64,000 nt of DNA from G965237725 sp965237725 (GTDB lineage Bacteria; Pseudomonadota; Gammaproteobacteria; Arenicellales; Poriferihabitantaceae): the NCBI GenBank assembly GCA_965237725.1, contig OZ250151.1:2976001-3040000 (forward strand), given 5' to 3'. A program made the translations under genes and the position numbers. Position 1 is the stretch's first letter. Every line of letters starts with the position of its first letter. Shown in pieces: positions 50,973 through 59,863 of this stretch. The notes under the pieces are model-generated. The model was not told where the DNA came from. It was given only the letters and a program-made list of their open reading frames with translations, and ran no database searches.

Positions 50973-52394
50973 TTAAGGGCCTTTTGAGCAAATCCCAGGA
51001 TAGTTTTTCAGAAGATATTCCTGGGTAAAATATTCCCAGTCCGCTTCATCGATGTGATGCTTGTCGCGGAAAAACGCTAATGCCTTTTTGTTTCCACGGG
51101 CATTGTCGTGATTAAACTTCCAGGTAGTGATGTTTTCAGCGATGGCTAGTTCTTTTAGTTTTGCCGCTTCTTCCGCGGTGCAAAAATGCTGCGCGGCATA
51201 ATTCTGCATACCAATAAACAAATAGGCGATCATATAATCCGCATGCCATTCAAATGGTGAGCTCAAGGAATAATTGCCAACAATACTGGTAATCCGAATC
51301 ATAGGGTGGCGTAAATCCTTTTTACCAATGGCATCGATCCACTGTTTATAGGTTTTTTGCTCAAATCTAATGGTTTTGTAGGTTTTGACTTCCTGGTATT
51401 GGGGAGAAATGTGCTGAAACACCTTTGATTCATCCACGGGAATTTCATCAATTTGCCAGCCAAATTGTTCCATCATGTTGTGAAAGTTTTTATTTCGATA
51501 GATGTTTTTGATAATTTCTGAGCGATCCGTATCAGAATAATCCATTGCAAACTGGATGTTGTGGCTAAGCTCGTGGCCGAGCACACCAATTAGTAGAAAA
51601 CGGCTGAGATTGATGCCATGGGCGAACATTTCCAATGTGCCATTGTGGGCGGTGACCTGGGCTCGAGAGAAATCGTCGGTAGGCAGATCCAGAGAAGTCC
51701 ATTTGATTGCGGCGACGGTGGTTAATGTAGGTAAGGTTTGCCTGCCTTCAAACAAGGGTTTAAAAGCTCGAGTGATAATGTCATAAACCCCCTGAGCTAG
51801 AAGCGCTGTAAATTCTGTGGAGCGTTCCACCAGGATGATGCCATGATCGTTAAACAGTTTCTGCTGAATTACAGACATATGTTCTGGTTTGTCCTGCAAT
51901 GCCCAATCCAGATGATCGGGCACGCCGTTGTTGTTCGCCGAGTCGTCATTTTTGATGCTGGCATCATAAGGCTCCAGATCCAGAGTGTTTCGAATGTCGT
52001 CCCCATCGATATCCACATCCCCTTCCATGAAACGGCCGTGGTATTCATCAAATCTATAGTCGCGGATGCCGTTATCATTGGTGTCACGCATGGCGTAGGC
52101 CCAGAGATTCAGGTCGTCGCCAAATGTATTCTGTAGCTGCTTTTTATCTGGCCCATCAGCCAATTGTTTTGCAGCGTCGAGTTCCGCCGTAGTTGGTTCT
52201 GCGGGCATAGGATTATCCTCATAAAAAATAAATCCCAGGGTCTGGAACTGGAGTTTATTTTTGGCGATCATGTTTTGGGCTGCCATCGCATCAGGAACTG
52301 CAGTCGCCGGGGATACCTGTTTAATTTCAGTGCTGCTGCAGCCGCCGGCGATTACCAGAAAAAGTACTATTATTGTGTTAACCAGAATTTTCAT
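50973..52394 (-). CDS. Lipoprotein with HELSH metalloprotease-like motif and acidic repeat region
   Basis: A 473-residue secreted lipoprotein. The signal peptide ends in VIAGGC with Cys19 as lipidation site. Residues 104-162 are rich in D-x-D/N-x-D/N patterns (DTNDNGIRD, DVDIDGDD, NNNGVPDHLDW), like calcium-binding thrombospondin type 3 or dockerin loops. HELSH at 274-278 is a HExxH zinc motif within a helix (LIGVLGHELSHNIQFAM), suggesting an M48-like metallopeptidase; the third ligand is unclear, possibly a Glu in SSPFEWHADYM. I know no exact family. Single gene, convergent with the CARDB protein. Confidence 0.65.
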   Translation of the reverse strand: MKILVNTIIVLFLVIAGGCSSTEIKQVSPATAVPDAMAAQNMIAKNKLQFQTLGFIFYEDNPMPAEPTTAELDAAKQLADGPDKKQLQNTFGDDLNLWAYAMRDTNDNGIRDYRFDEYHGRFMEGDVDIDGDDIRNTLDLEPYDASIKNDDSANNNGVPDHLDWALQDKPEHMSVIQQKLFNDHGIILVERSTEFTALLAQGVYDIITRAFKPLFEGRQTLPTLTTVAAIKWTSLDLPTDDFSRAQVTAHNGTLEMFAHGINLSRFLLIGVLGHELSHNIQFAMDYSDTDRSEIIKNIYRNKNFHNMMEQFGWQIDEIPVDESKVFQHISPQYQEVKTYKTIRFEQKTYKQWIDAIGKKDLRHPMIRITSIVGNYSLSSPFEWHADYMIAYLFIGMQNYAAQHFCTAEEAAKLKELAIAENITTWKFNHDNARGNKKALAFFRDKHHIDEADWEYFTQEYLLKNYPGICSKGP

Positions 52395-52600
52395 TTTAAG
52401 TATTTGTTTGATAAATTGAATTCAGGTCTTTTTATACATTAAATTTTGTTCCATGACCATTGAACCCCGAGATTCTGCGGTCACTAATCAATTGTCTTTC
52501 AGGCCATTAGCCGCGAATTCGGGCAAAATTTAGTATATTTTTGTGGCATAGCCTTTGCGCAACGTATATCATTTACAGCCATTAGAATTGGAGCACAATC

Positions 52601-53569
52601 ATGAAATTTGAAGGTATCTATCCTCCGGTTATCACACCTCATCTGGAAAACGGCGATATCGATCGTGATGGATTTGTACAGATGGTGGAACATCTGACCA
52701 CATCAGGTGTGCATGGCATTATCGTCGGCGGTACCACTGGTGAATACTACGCCCAGACCAAGGAAGAACGGGTTGAATTAATGGGGCTTGCCAATGAGAC
52801 CATAAATAATCGCCTGCCACTAATCGTTGGCGTCGGCGCAATTCGTACCGAAGACTGCATCGAATACGGATTGCTGGCCAAACAAAACGGCGCCGACGCC
52901 ATATTAATGAGCGCACCTTATTATGCGGTGCCCACCCAGCTGGAGTTGGCCACTCATGCACTGGCGGTGGATCGTGAAGTTAACCTACCGATTATGCTTT
53001 ACAACTATCCTGGCCGCACTGGCACCACCATGCAGGATGAGTTTTTTAATCGCGTAGGTCGCAGTCCCAATTTTATGGGGATAAAAGAATCTACCGGGGA
53101 CGTTAACCAGCTACACATGCTGGCACGGGAATATCCCCACATCACTTTGTTATGCGGAATGGATGATCAGGCCCTGGAATTTTTTGCATGGGGCGCGCGA
53201 GGCTGGGTCTGTGCCGGTGGAAATTGTTTACCCAAAGAACATATTGCATTGTACGAGGCGGTTGCCCTTGAAAATAATATTGAAAAGGGTCGTCGTATCA
53301 TGTCTGCATTGATGCCATTTATGGGGATTCTTGAGCAAGGCGGCAAGCTGATACAGATTGTGAAACACGCCTGTCGACTGTCTGGTCTGCCAACGGGACC
53401 AGTAAGAAAACCATTGCGCGAATTAAACAAGGAAGAAAAACGCGAACTGGAAACCGTGCTTAAAACCTTAAGTGCTACCATGGCTAAAATTAAAGCCGAC
53501 TATTCATCAACCGATCAACCAAACCAAATACAGCAAGAAACCGATAATGTCGTCACTATCAACGCTTGA
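52601..53569 (+). CDS. DapA-family aldolase/lyase
   Basis: A 322-residue TIM-barrel enzyme of the dihydrodipicolinate synthase/N-acetylneuraminate lyase superfamily. GGTTGEYY at 43-50, Tyr134 in MLYNYPGRTG and the Schiff-base Lys162 in FMGIKESTG are in place. The C-terminal 25 residues form an extra Gln-rich tail. GGAG precedes the ATG. The aldehyde dehydrogenase gene starts within its last codons, so the pair is coupled. Together with the FAD oxidase that follows, a catabolic aldolase or dehydratase is more likely than lysine synthesis; pyrroline-hydroxycarboxylate deaminase of hydroxyproline breakdown is one candidate. Confidence 0.82.
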   Translation: MKFEGIYPPVITPHLENGDIDRDGFVQMVEHLTTSGVHGIIVGGTTGEYYAQTKEERVELMGLANETINNRLPLIVGVGAIRTEDCIEYGLLAKQNGADAILMSAPYYAVPTQLELATHALAVDREVNLPIMLYNYPGRTGTTMQDEFFNRVGRSPNFMGIKESTGDVNQLHMLAREYPHITLLCGMDDQALEFFAWGARGWVCAGGNCLPKEHIALYEAVALENNIEKGRRIMSALMPFMGILEQGGKLIQIVKHACRLSGLPTGPVRKPLRELNKEEKRELETVLKTLSATMAKIKADYSSTDQPNQIQQETDNVVTINA

Positions 53570-55073
53570 AGAATACCAATCCATCGCCGCAGAACTGGCT
53601 TTCCCTAAAGGCGCTTATATTGACAGCAAATTTTGCAAATCCAAAAGCGGCGAAGAGTTTGATACGGTAAATCCGGCCAATGGCCAGGTTCTGACCCGGA
53701 TTGCGTCGTGTAACCAGACCGATGTTGATCATGCAGTTTTAAAAGCCCGTGAGGCCTTTGAAGATGGTCGCTGGTCCAAATTGCATCCATCCGAGCGCAA
53801 ACAGGTATTGATAAAGCTTTGCAAATTAATCAAGCGCAATCAGAAAGAGCTGGCGGTGCTGGAAAGCCTCGAAAGCGGCAAACCCATTGCAGAAATTGAA
53901 AGCATCGATATTCCCGAATCTATTCACTGTATTCAATGGCATGCAGAAGCCATTGATAAGATTTATGACCAGGTCGCGCCCAGCGGCGATGATGCGGTTG
54001 CCATGATTGTGCGCGAGCCGGTTGGCGTGGTGGCTTGTGTCTTGCCCTGGAATTTTCCCATTATGATGGTGGCCTGGAAACTGGCACCCGCCCTCGGCGC
54101 AGGTAACAGTCTGATTGTAAAACCCGCTGAAGAAACAAATATGACCGCCTTGCGACTGGCAGAGCTTGCTACGGAAGCCGGCGTACCACCCGGAGTGTTT
54201 AACGTACTGACTGGCCCGGGCGAATCCACAGGCAAGATGATTGGCTTGCATCCCGACATCGACATGGTTTCCTTTACCGGTTCAACGGAAGTTGGAAAAT
54301 TTTTCCTCGAGTATTCAGCTAAAAGTAACCTGAAAAAAATTGTACTGGAATGCGGCGGTAAAAATCCCTGCGTGGTCATGGATGATGCGGAAGATTTGGA
54401 TGTGGTTGCCCAGCATGTGACCAATGCGGTTTTCTGGAATATGGGTGAGAACTGTTCTTCAAACTCCAGATTGATTGTGCACCAGGCGGTGCAGGATCAG
54501 CTGGTGAAACGTATTTTGCATCGATTGCGAGAATGGCGTACGGGCACACCACTGGACCCATCCAATCGACTGGGAGCCATTGTTTCTGAAAAGCAATACA
54601 AACAGATTTTGAAGTATATTGAAATTGGAAAGAGCGAAGGCGCGGAGGTTATTGCCGGCGGTAATGCCATGGAAATCGATGGTGGTTATTTTATTGAGCC
54701 CACCATTTTTACCAATGTAACGCGGGATATGACTATTGCCCGTGAAGAAATTTTTGGACCGGTTCTGGCCATCATCACCGTTAGCGGCGGAGATCAAGCC
54801 ATAGAAATTGCCAATGACACCAATTACGGATTGACCGCATCGGTATTCACCGCCAATTTAAAACGCGCCCATCGAATGGCCAGGGCAATTCGTGCGGGAA
54901 CGGTAACCGTCAATTGTTTTGGTGAAGGTGATATCACTACGCCATTCGGTGGTTACAAGCAATCGGGTTTTGGTGGCCGTGATAACTCTATTCATGCCCA
55001 CGATCAGTATACCGAGATGAAAACAATCTGGATCGACATATCCGATCAGAGTGTTGATTCTTCCATCGACTAA
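53547..55073 (+). CDS. Aldehyde dehydrogenase (PuuC/betaine-aldehyde type)
   Basis: A 508-residue NAD(P)-dependent aldehyde dehydrogenase. Asn169 (PWNFP), Glu268 (VLECGGK) and Cys303 (GENCSSNSR) form the active site, and FTGSTEVGK is the coenzyme loop. The look is of the PuuC/gamma-aminobutyraldehyde group. The ATG at 53547 overlaps the DapA-family gene by 23 bases; a longer GTG reading from 53472 is rejected. With the DAO-family oxidase downstream it may oxidise the aldehyde released from an amine, or 2-oxoglutarate semialdehyde in a hydroxyproline route. Confidence 0.87.
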   Translation: MSSLSTLEEYQSIAAELAFPKGAYIDSKFCKSKSGEEFDTVNPANGQVLTRIASCNQTDVDHAVLKAREAFEDGRWSKLHPSERKQVLIKLCKLIKRNQKELAVLESLESGKPIAEIESIDIPESIHCIQWHAEAIDKIYDQVAPSGDDAVAMIVREPVGVVACVLPWNFPIMMVAWKLAPALGAGNSLIVKPAEETNMTALRLAELATEAGVPPGVFNVLTGPGESTGKMIGLHPDIDMVSFTGSTEVGKFFLEYSAKSNLKKIVLECGGKNPCVVMDDAEDLDVVAQHVTNAVFWNMGENCSSNSRLIVHQAVQDQLVKRILHRLREWRTGTPLDPSNRLGAIVSEKQYKQILKYIEIGKSEGAEVIAGGNAMEIDGGYFIEPTIFTNVTRDMTIAREEIFGPVLAIITVSGGDQAIEIANDTNYGLTASVFTANLKRAHRMARAIRAGTVTVNCFGEGDITTPFGGYKQSGFGGRDNSIHAHDQYTEMKTIWIDISDQSVDSSID

Positions 55074-55129
55074 GACCGTTAACAATGGGTAGTTATTCGG
55101 GAATTACCTCGGATTCTGAAAATTAGTCG

Positions 55130-56500
55130 ATGCATTTAACTGCAGCTAGAACCCCTGCAGATCTGCAGGGATCAGGGTGGTATGAAATTCTGCCACCGCC
55201 ACCACCATCCAAAGTACTTCAGGATTCCATTCAAGCCGACTGGGTGATTGTAGGCGCGGGCTTCGCTGGGCTATCTGCTGCCAAACGGATTATCGATCAA
55301 GCCCCTGGGGATAAAGTAGTCGTGCTTGATGCCCAGAAAATTGCCTGGGGTGCTTCGGGACGTAACAGCGGATTTATGATCGACCTGCCTCATGATGTTC
55401 AAAGTGAAGACTACAGCGGCGAGAACAATGCAGATCGAATCCAAATAAAAATGAACCGTATAGCCATTGATTATGCAAAGTCCATAATCGATCAATACGG
55501 ACTTGAGAAATTTTCATCGCCCATCGGTAAGATAAATGCAGCGACAGATGGCGTGGGTATGAAGGCGTTGGAAACCTATTCTCAACATTTGCAGAAACTG
55601 AATGAGCCATTTAGTAAATTAAGTAAAAGCGAGTTACAGGCCGTCATCGGCACCGATTATTATAATGGTGGAATTCATACCCCGGGGTGCTTGCTGATTC
55701 AGCCCGCGGGCTATATTCGTGGTTTGGCGAATGGTTTGGCGAATGGTTTGGCGAATGGTTTGGCGGATGGCCAGGCTAATGAGCCGCACAGCCAGGTGGA
55801 TATATATGAAGATTCCGCTGTTGTGCGCATTGAATGTAAAAATGGCAATAAGGTGTTTACCGAGAATGGTTCGGTGGCGGCGAAAAATATTATTCTGACC
55901 ATAAATGGTCATCTTGAATCTTTTGGATTTTATCGACGGCAGCTGATGCATATTTTTCTTTATGGCAGTATGACCCGGGAATTGACCCCTACGGAACAAC
56001 GGGATTTGGGTGGCGAAGCCGAATGGGGAATTACCCCGGCTCACCCCATGGGTTCCACCGTTCGCCGAATGCGTGAAAATCGAATTATTGTGCGCAATCA
56101 CATTACCTACAATCCGCATATGGAAACTTCCGTTGGGCAAATTGAAAAATCCGGAATCCGCCACGATGTCTCGTTTAGAAGACGCTTCCCAATGCTGCCA
56201 AACGTAAAAATGCAATATCGTTGGGGCGGGCATTTGTGTTTGTCCCGAAATTCTGTCCAGGTTTTTGGTGAAGTGGAAAAGGGCATTTATGCGGCATGTT
56301 GTCACAATGGTCTGGGTGCGACCAAGGGGACCCTGGGCGGCATGGCTATCGTCGATCATGCGATGGGGGTGAAAAATGAAATCGTTCATGAGTTAAGTAG
56401 CAGTGATCAACCCAAACGACTTTTTCCGGAACCATTTATGACCATGGGTGCAAAAGCGCATTTGTGGTGGGGTCAGCAGCGTGCCGGGTTGGATCTCTAG
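55130..56500 (+). CDS. DAO-family FAD-dependent oxidoreductase (PuuB-like)
   Basis: A 456-residue flavoprotein with GAGFAG at 42-47 and an N-terminal extension SGWYEILPPPPPS that is typical of gamma-glutamylputrescine oxidase (PuuB)-like enzymes. WGASGRNSGFM follows the FAD strand. It would oxidise an amine or amino acid to imine and H2O2 or reduced carrier. A 12-base tandem repeat encodes GLANGLANGLANGLADGQAN near residues 198-217, probably an expanded surface loop. It follows the aldehyde dehydrogenase by 56 bases. The amine substrate is not determined. Confidence 0.85.
   Translation: MHLTAARTPADLQGSGWYEILPPPPPSKVLQDSIQADWVIVGAGFAGLSAAKRIIDQAPGDKVVVLDAQKIAWGASGRNSGFMIDLPHDVQSEDYSGENNADRIQIKMNRIAIDYAKSIIDQYGLEKFSSPIGKINAATDGVGMKALETYSQHLQKLNEPFSKLSKSELQAVIGTDYYNGGIHTPGCLLIQPAGYIRGLANGLANGLANGLADGQANEPHSQVDIYEDSAVVRIECKNGNKVFTENGSVAAKNIILTINGHLESFGFYRRQLMHIFLYGSMTRELTPTEQRDLGGEAEWGITPAHPMGSTVRRMRENRIIVRNHITYNPHMETSVGQIEKSGIRHDVSFRRRFPMLPNVKMQYRWGGHLCLSRNSVQVFGEVEKGIYAACCHNGLGATKGTLGGMAIVDHAMGVKNEIVHELSSSDQPKRLFPEPFMTMGAKAHLWWGQQRAGLDL
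55721..55780 (+). repeat. In-frame 12-bp tandem repeat (GLAN repeat)
   Basis: GGTTTGGCGAAT occurs three times in a row (55721-55756), then GGTTTGGCGGAT and a degenerate GGCCAGGCTAAT. The 12-base unit keeps the frame and encodes GLAN three times followed by GLAD and GQAN, inside the DAO-family flavoprotein. The near identity of units suggests replication slippage, so copy number may vary between strains. Confidence 0.85.
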
Positions 56501-56512
56501 ATACTCTTAGTC

Positions 56513-57703
56513 GTGAATTCAAATACATTATCCATTAAAGAAGCCAGAAAACTGGTATTGCATAGTCAGAAGGTATTAGCACAGCCTGCAAAAGGTAAAG
56601 CCATAGAAGCCACTTTGGCAGCAATCGAACACCTCGGCTATATCCAGATCGATACCATCTCGGTAATCCAGCGCGCCCACCATCATACCTTGTGGAGTCG
56701 CAATCCACGCTATGCGTTAGGACACTTGGATGAATTGATTGAAACAGGCAAGGTCTTCGAATACTGGTCCCATGCCGCGGCCTATTTGCCTATGTCTGAT
56801 TTCAGGTTTTCATTACCAAACAAAATTGAAATCGCAAAAGGTCGAAAACTCTGGTATGAATGCGATTCCAAAATCAAACGCCATGTACTTAAACGTGTTA
56901 CCGAGGAAGGTCTGTTACAGGCCAAAGATTTCGAGCGCAAGGAAAAGGGCAAGCTGGCGACCTGGGAGTGGAAGCCTGCAAAAACCGCATTGGAACAATT
57001 GTTCATGGAAGGCAAGTTAATGGTTGCCCGGCGACAAGGCTTCCAAAAGGTTTATGATTTGACCGAACGAATCCTTCCAGGGAATATTGATACAACACCG
57101 CCAACCCAAAGTGAATGGGCGAAAAATGTGATCATTCGATATCTCAATGCTAATGGCTTGGGTGACGCTAATGAGATCAGCTATTTAAGAAAGGGTAAAA
57201 AACCCATGATTCAAACTGAGTTAGAAAACCTGATGGAGGAAGGGCAGGTAATGCAGGTTCAGGTGAAAGATCAAACATTTTATGCGCTACCCAATTCCCC
57301 TGAGTTGTTAAAGAAGCCCCAATCGAAATCCAGGTTAAAAATCCTTAACCCATTTGACAATTTTGTGATCCAACGCAAGCGCATGAAGATGCTATTTGAT
57401 TTCGATTACCAGATAGAATGTTATGTTCCCGCATTAAAGCGAAAGCATGGCTATTTCTGTTTGCCTATATTATGGAACGGTACTCTGGTTGCGCGAATGG
57501 ATTGCAAGGCGGACAGGAAAACCAACACCTTTATTATTCAAAATCTGGTGCTCGAACCTAACTTGAAAAACCTTGATCGATTCACCGTGGCATTAACCAA
57601 AGAAATAGGCGCATTTATGAATTTCAATCAATGTCACAAGGTAGTTGTGAAATCGGTTTCCGATAGCTACGTAAAACAGTTACTTAAAGTATCAATCAGC
57701 TAA
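56513..57703 (+). CDS. YcaQ-like winged-helix protein (HTH_42, DNA crosslink glycosylase family)
   Basis: A 396-residue protein of the HTH_42/YcaQ family, with AHHHTLWSRNPRY near residue 55-67 and the YWSHAAAYLPM block that follow the usual pattern. The C-terminal part (LNPFDNFVIQRKRMKMLFDFDY, of which FDN and FDY are conserved) is also typical. E. coli YcaQ (AlkX) is a DNA glycosylase that removes interstrand crosslinks, so a repair role is expected. The start is GTG, 12 bases after the DAO-family gene. The stop codon TAA at 57701-57703 lies inside the terminal repeat of a MITE-like element. Confidence 0.82.
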   Translation: MNSNTLSIKEARKLVLHSQKVLAQPAKGKAIEATLAAIEHLGYIQIDTISVIQRAHHHTLWSRNPRYALGHLDELIETGKVFEYWSHAAAYLPMSDFRFSLPNKIEIAKGRKLWYECDSKIKRHVLKRVTEEGLLQAKDFERKEKGKLATWEWKPAKTALEQLFMEGKLMVARRQGFQKVYDLTERILPGNIDTTPPTQSEWAKNVIIRYLNANGLGDANEISYLRKGKKPMIQTELENLMEEGQVMQVQVKDQTFYALPNSPELLKKPQSKSRLKILNPFDNFVIQRKRMKMLFDFDYQIECYVPALKRKHGYFCLPILWNGTLVARMDCKADRKTNTFIIQNLVLEPNLKNLDRFTVALTKEIGAFMNFNQCHKVVVKSVSDSYVKQLLKVSIS

Positions 57704-57867
57704 GGAACCTCTGCAAAAGTCATGATCGATCAATTTGAGCTCAAATTTTACAATAATTTCGTTGGAAAACTTTGCAATAGAATAACTATACCGTGCGTTT
57801 CCCACCTTAATCTTGAGAAGATTGATTATCAAATTGATTCGTCCAGGCTGTTGTAGAGGCCCCCTAG
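57700..57867 (-). mobile_element. MITE-like element, diverged inverted copy
   Basis: A 168-bp element, the same length as copy 1 but in the opposite orientation. Its reverse complement aligns over its full length with copies 1 and 2, for example AAACGCACGG and AAAGTTTTCCAACG and the CTCAAATTGA block, though much diverged. The ends read CTAAGGAACCTCT and AGAGGCCCCCTAG. It begins on the stop codon of the YcaQ-like gene and ends 10 bases before the EamA start, so the transporter is bracketed by inverted copies. The internal AATAGC hairpin is largely lost. Confidence 0.65.
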
Positions 57868-57877
57868 ATTTCAAATC

Positions 57878-58768
57878 GTGTTTGCTTCTTTATCCAACCA
57901 TTCCAAAGGGCTGATTATTACAGCCCTGGGTGTTATTTGCGTCAGCCCAGATGGTTTGTTAACTCGCCTGATCACCGCGGACAGTTTAACCATAGCCTTC
58001 TGGCGTGGCCTGTTTTATAGCCTTGGGATGCTAATTCTGCTTAGTTTGCATTATCGAAAAAATATCATTGAAGCATTTTTCAGGATCGGCAAACCGGGTC
58101 TGTTAATGATTGTAATGTACGTGGTGGGCAATTTAAGTTTTATTTTTTCTGTAACTCATACCACTGTGGCAAATACACTACTCATCATAAGTACCACACC
58201 TTTGTTTGCGGCATTGATTTCATGGCTGTTTCTGAAAGAAAAAGTAGGGCGGCGAACCTGGATTGCGATATTCATTGCAGCCATTGGTGTTTACATCATT
58301 TGCGATGGACCCAGCACCATGCCCGATGCCCAGCTTGGAAACCTGTCAGGGTTATTGGCCGCATTGACCCTCGCCATTAGTTTTACGGTTGTAGCAAAAA
58401 ACCGTGACAGAGATTTGTTGCCAGCTCTTGTGCTCGGTGGGTTTTTCATGGCATTGATTCTTGAACCGTTTGTCACCCCATCTCAAACCTCAGATAGTGA
58501 TTTAACCTACTTGTTTTTAATGGGATTTGTGTTGTTGCCCATCGCTTCAAGTATGATGTTTATTGGTCCAAAATATATTTCAGCCCCGGAAGTCAGTTTA
58601 ATGATGTTGCTGGAGTCGATTATCGGGCCATTGTGGGTATGGTTTATTCTCAAGGAGCATCCAGGCAATCAAACGCTTGTTGGTGGCTTTATTGTGCTAA
58701 TAACTCTGGCGGCTCACTCGTTCATCGTCATGTATGGGAACAGAAAATTAAAATCGGCGACAAAATAA
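57878..58768 (+). CDS. EamA/DMT-family transporter
   Basis: A 296-residue ten-helix EamA transporter with two repeats (LITADSLTIAFWRGLFYSLG in the first and SAPEVSLMMLLESIIGPLWV in the second). It should export a small metabolite across the inner membrane. The start is a GTG 10 bases after the right end of an inverted MITE copy. A second MITE copy starts one base after its stop codon. The element probably supplies the sequence in front of the gene and could affect its expression. Paralogue of the EamA protein at 28827 but only distantly similar. Confidence 0.82.
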   Translation: MFASLSNHSKGLIITALGVICVSPDGLLTRLITADSLTIAFWRGLFYSLGMLILLSLHYRKNIIEAFFRIGKPGLLMIVMYVVGNLSFIFSVTHTTVANTLLIISTTPLFAALISWLFLKEKVGRRTWIAIFIAAIGVYIICDGPSTMPDAQLGNLSGLLAALTLAISFTVVAKNRDRDLLPALVLGGFFMALILEPFVTPSQTSDSDLTYLFLMGFVLLPIASSMMFIGPKYISAPEVSLMMLLESIIGPLWVWFILKEHPGNQTLVGGFIVLITLAAHSFIVMYGNRKLKSATK

Positions 58769-58769
58769 C

Positions 58770-58936
58770 CTAAGGAGCCTCTGATTAAAACTGGGCAGAT
58801 CAAGTTGTGATTCAAAATAATCAAGTTCAAGGCGCGAAACGCACGTAATAGCACGGCTATTGCGAAGTTTTGCAACGCAGAAATTGATTGTTTTGATCTC
58901 AAATTGACTGTTCATGTTTTAATCAGAGGTTCCCTA
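58770..58936 (+). mobile_element. MITE-like element, copy 2
   Basis: A 167-bp element, about 96 percent identical to copy 1 at 18043 (roughly six mismatches counted by eye). Ends are CTAAGGAGCCTCTGATTAAA and the complement, ending TCCCTA. The AATAGC-ACG-GCTATT hairpin is intact. It starts one base after the EamA stop codon and faces the diverged inverted copy at 57700. The high identity to copy 1 across 40 kb suggests recent mobility. Confidence 0.8.
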
Positions 58937-58964
58937 TGGCGTAGATTTGGGAATTAAGTGGCGA

Positions 58965-59780
58965 TTACTTCAAATCATCATCACCAATTTTATGCCCCCA
59001 ATCCTGTTTGGCTGATAAATAACCTTTGTTCCACTTCGAAACCCCAGCCACATGTTTTTCTGTGGACATCTGGGACAGTCCAGCTTTTTCAAGGTCTTCA
59101 ATTTTTTTTGGGTTATTGGTTAACAAGCGCAATGGTCGATTGCCTAGAAAATGTAATATCAGTGCCGCAGCATCAATGAAGTCACGGGAGTCAGCAGGCA
59201 GGCCTAATGATTGGTTCGCCTGATAGGTATTTTCTCCCGCGTCCTGCAGCAGGTAGGTTGCGGCTTTTGCCCACAAACCAATTCCGCGCCCCTCGTGGCC
59301 GGCCATATAAACAATCATTCCGCCGTGTTCGCTGGATGCGATACGATCTACGGCAGCGCTAAGTTGAGGTCCACATTCGCAACGCTCGGAGCCAAAGACA
59401 TCCCCTGTGAGGCAATTAGAATGAACCCGAACCATAGGGTTGTCTGAATTTTGCGGCTCTCCGATGAGTAACACGCTATTTACCGCCATTGACGATGCCA
59501 GTGTTGCAAATAGATTCTGACCACCGCTTTCCCTGAGCTCTCCTGCCAATGATTCCACTTTTTCAAGCTCGGTACTGCGCACCGCGGCATACCACTGTAT
59601 ATTGTAGGATTTACCGTTTAACTTTAGAGGCAGGGGAATAGGGCCCAAAAGGTTAATCACCAGATCGCCACTGCTGGCTGGATTATCTTTAGTAACTTTT
59701 TCGCCGTTGGCTAGAATCTGGGTTAATTTTCCAGACTGGGCCAATTGCTCGCGAACGTCGGGATTTAAATAGGTGAACAT
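58965..59780 (-). CDS. GTP cyclohydrolase II (RibA)-like protein
   Basis: A 271-residue protein. Cys123, Cys134 and Cys136 (NCLTGDVFGSERCECG) have exactly the spacing of the zinc site of RibA, and GHEGRGIGLW follows as the GTP-binding loop. It opens GTP to the 2,5-diamino pyrimidinone that starts riboflavin synthesis. Compared with E. coli RibA there is an extra N-terminal stretch of about 70 residues, and no DHBP synthase domain is attached. No other rib genes are nearby, so it may be an accessory copy. Sequence in front of the ATG shows no clear regulatory element. Confidence 0.83.
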   Translation of the reverse strand: MFTYLNPDVREQLAQSGKLTQILANGEKVTKDNPASSGDLVINLLGPIPLPLKLNGKSYNIQWYAAVRSTELEKVESLAGELRESGGQNLFATLASSMAVNSVLLIGEPQNSDNPMVRVHSNCLTGDVFGSERCECGPQLSAAVDRIASSEHGGMIVYMAGHEGRGIGLWAKAATYLLQDAGENTYQANQSLGLPADSRDFIDAAALILHFLGNRPLRLLTNNPKKIEDLEKAGLSQMSTEKHVAGVSKWNKGYLSAKQDWGHKIGDDDLK

Positions 59781-59863
59781 GGATGTATTCCAATCTTGTG
59801 GTATCTTAAGCGTACCTCAACAACGCCCAAAACAACATTCTTAACTTCCTATTTATTTGAATA

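Noticed and set aside
53472..53546. N-terminal extension of the aldehyde dehydrogenase
   Set aside because: It lies fully inside the DapA-family gene and does not resemble the family's N-terminus.
55634..56389. A 251-codon minus-strand open frame inside the DAO-family gene
   Set aside because: It is the antisense of the flavoprotein gene, shows no recognisable domain, and its repeated RQT residues are the complement of the GLAN repeat.
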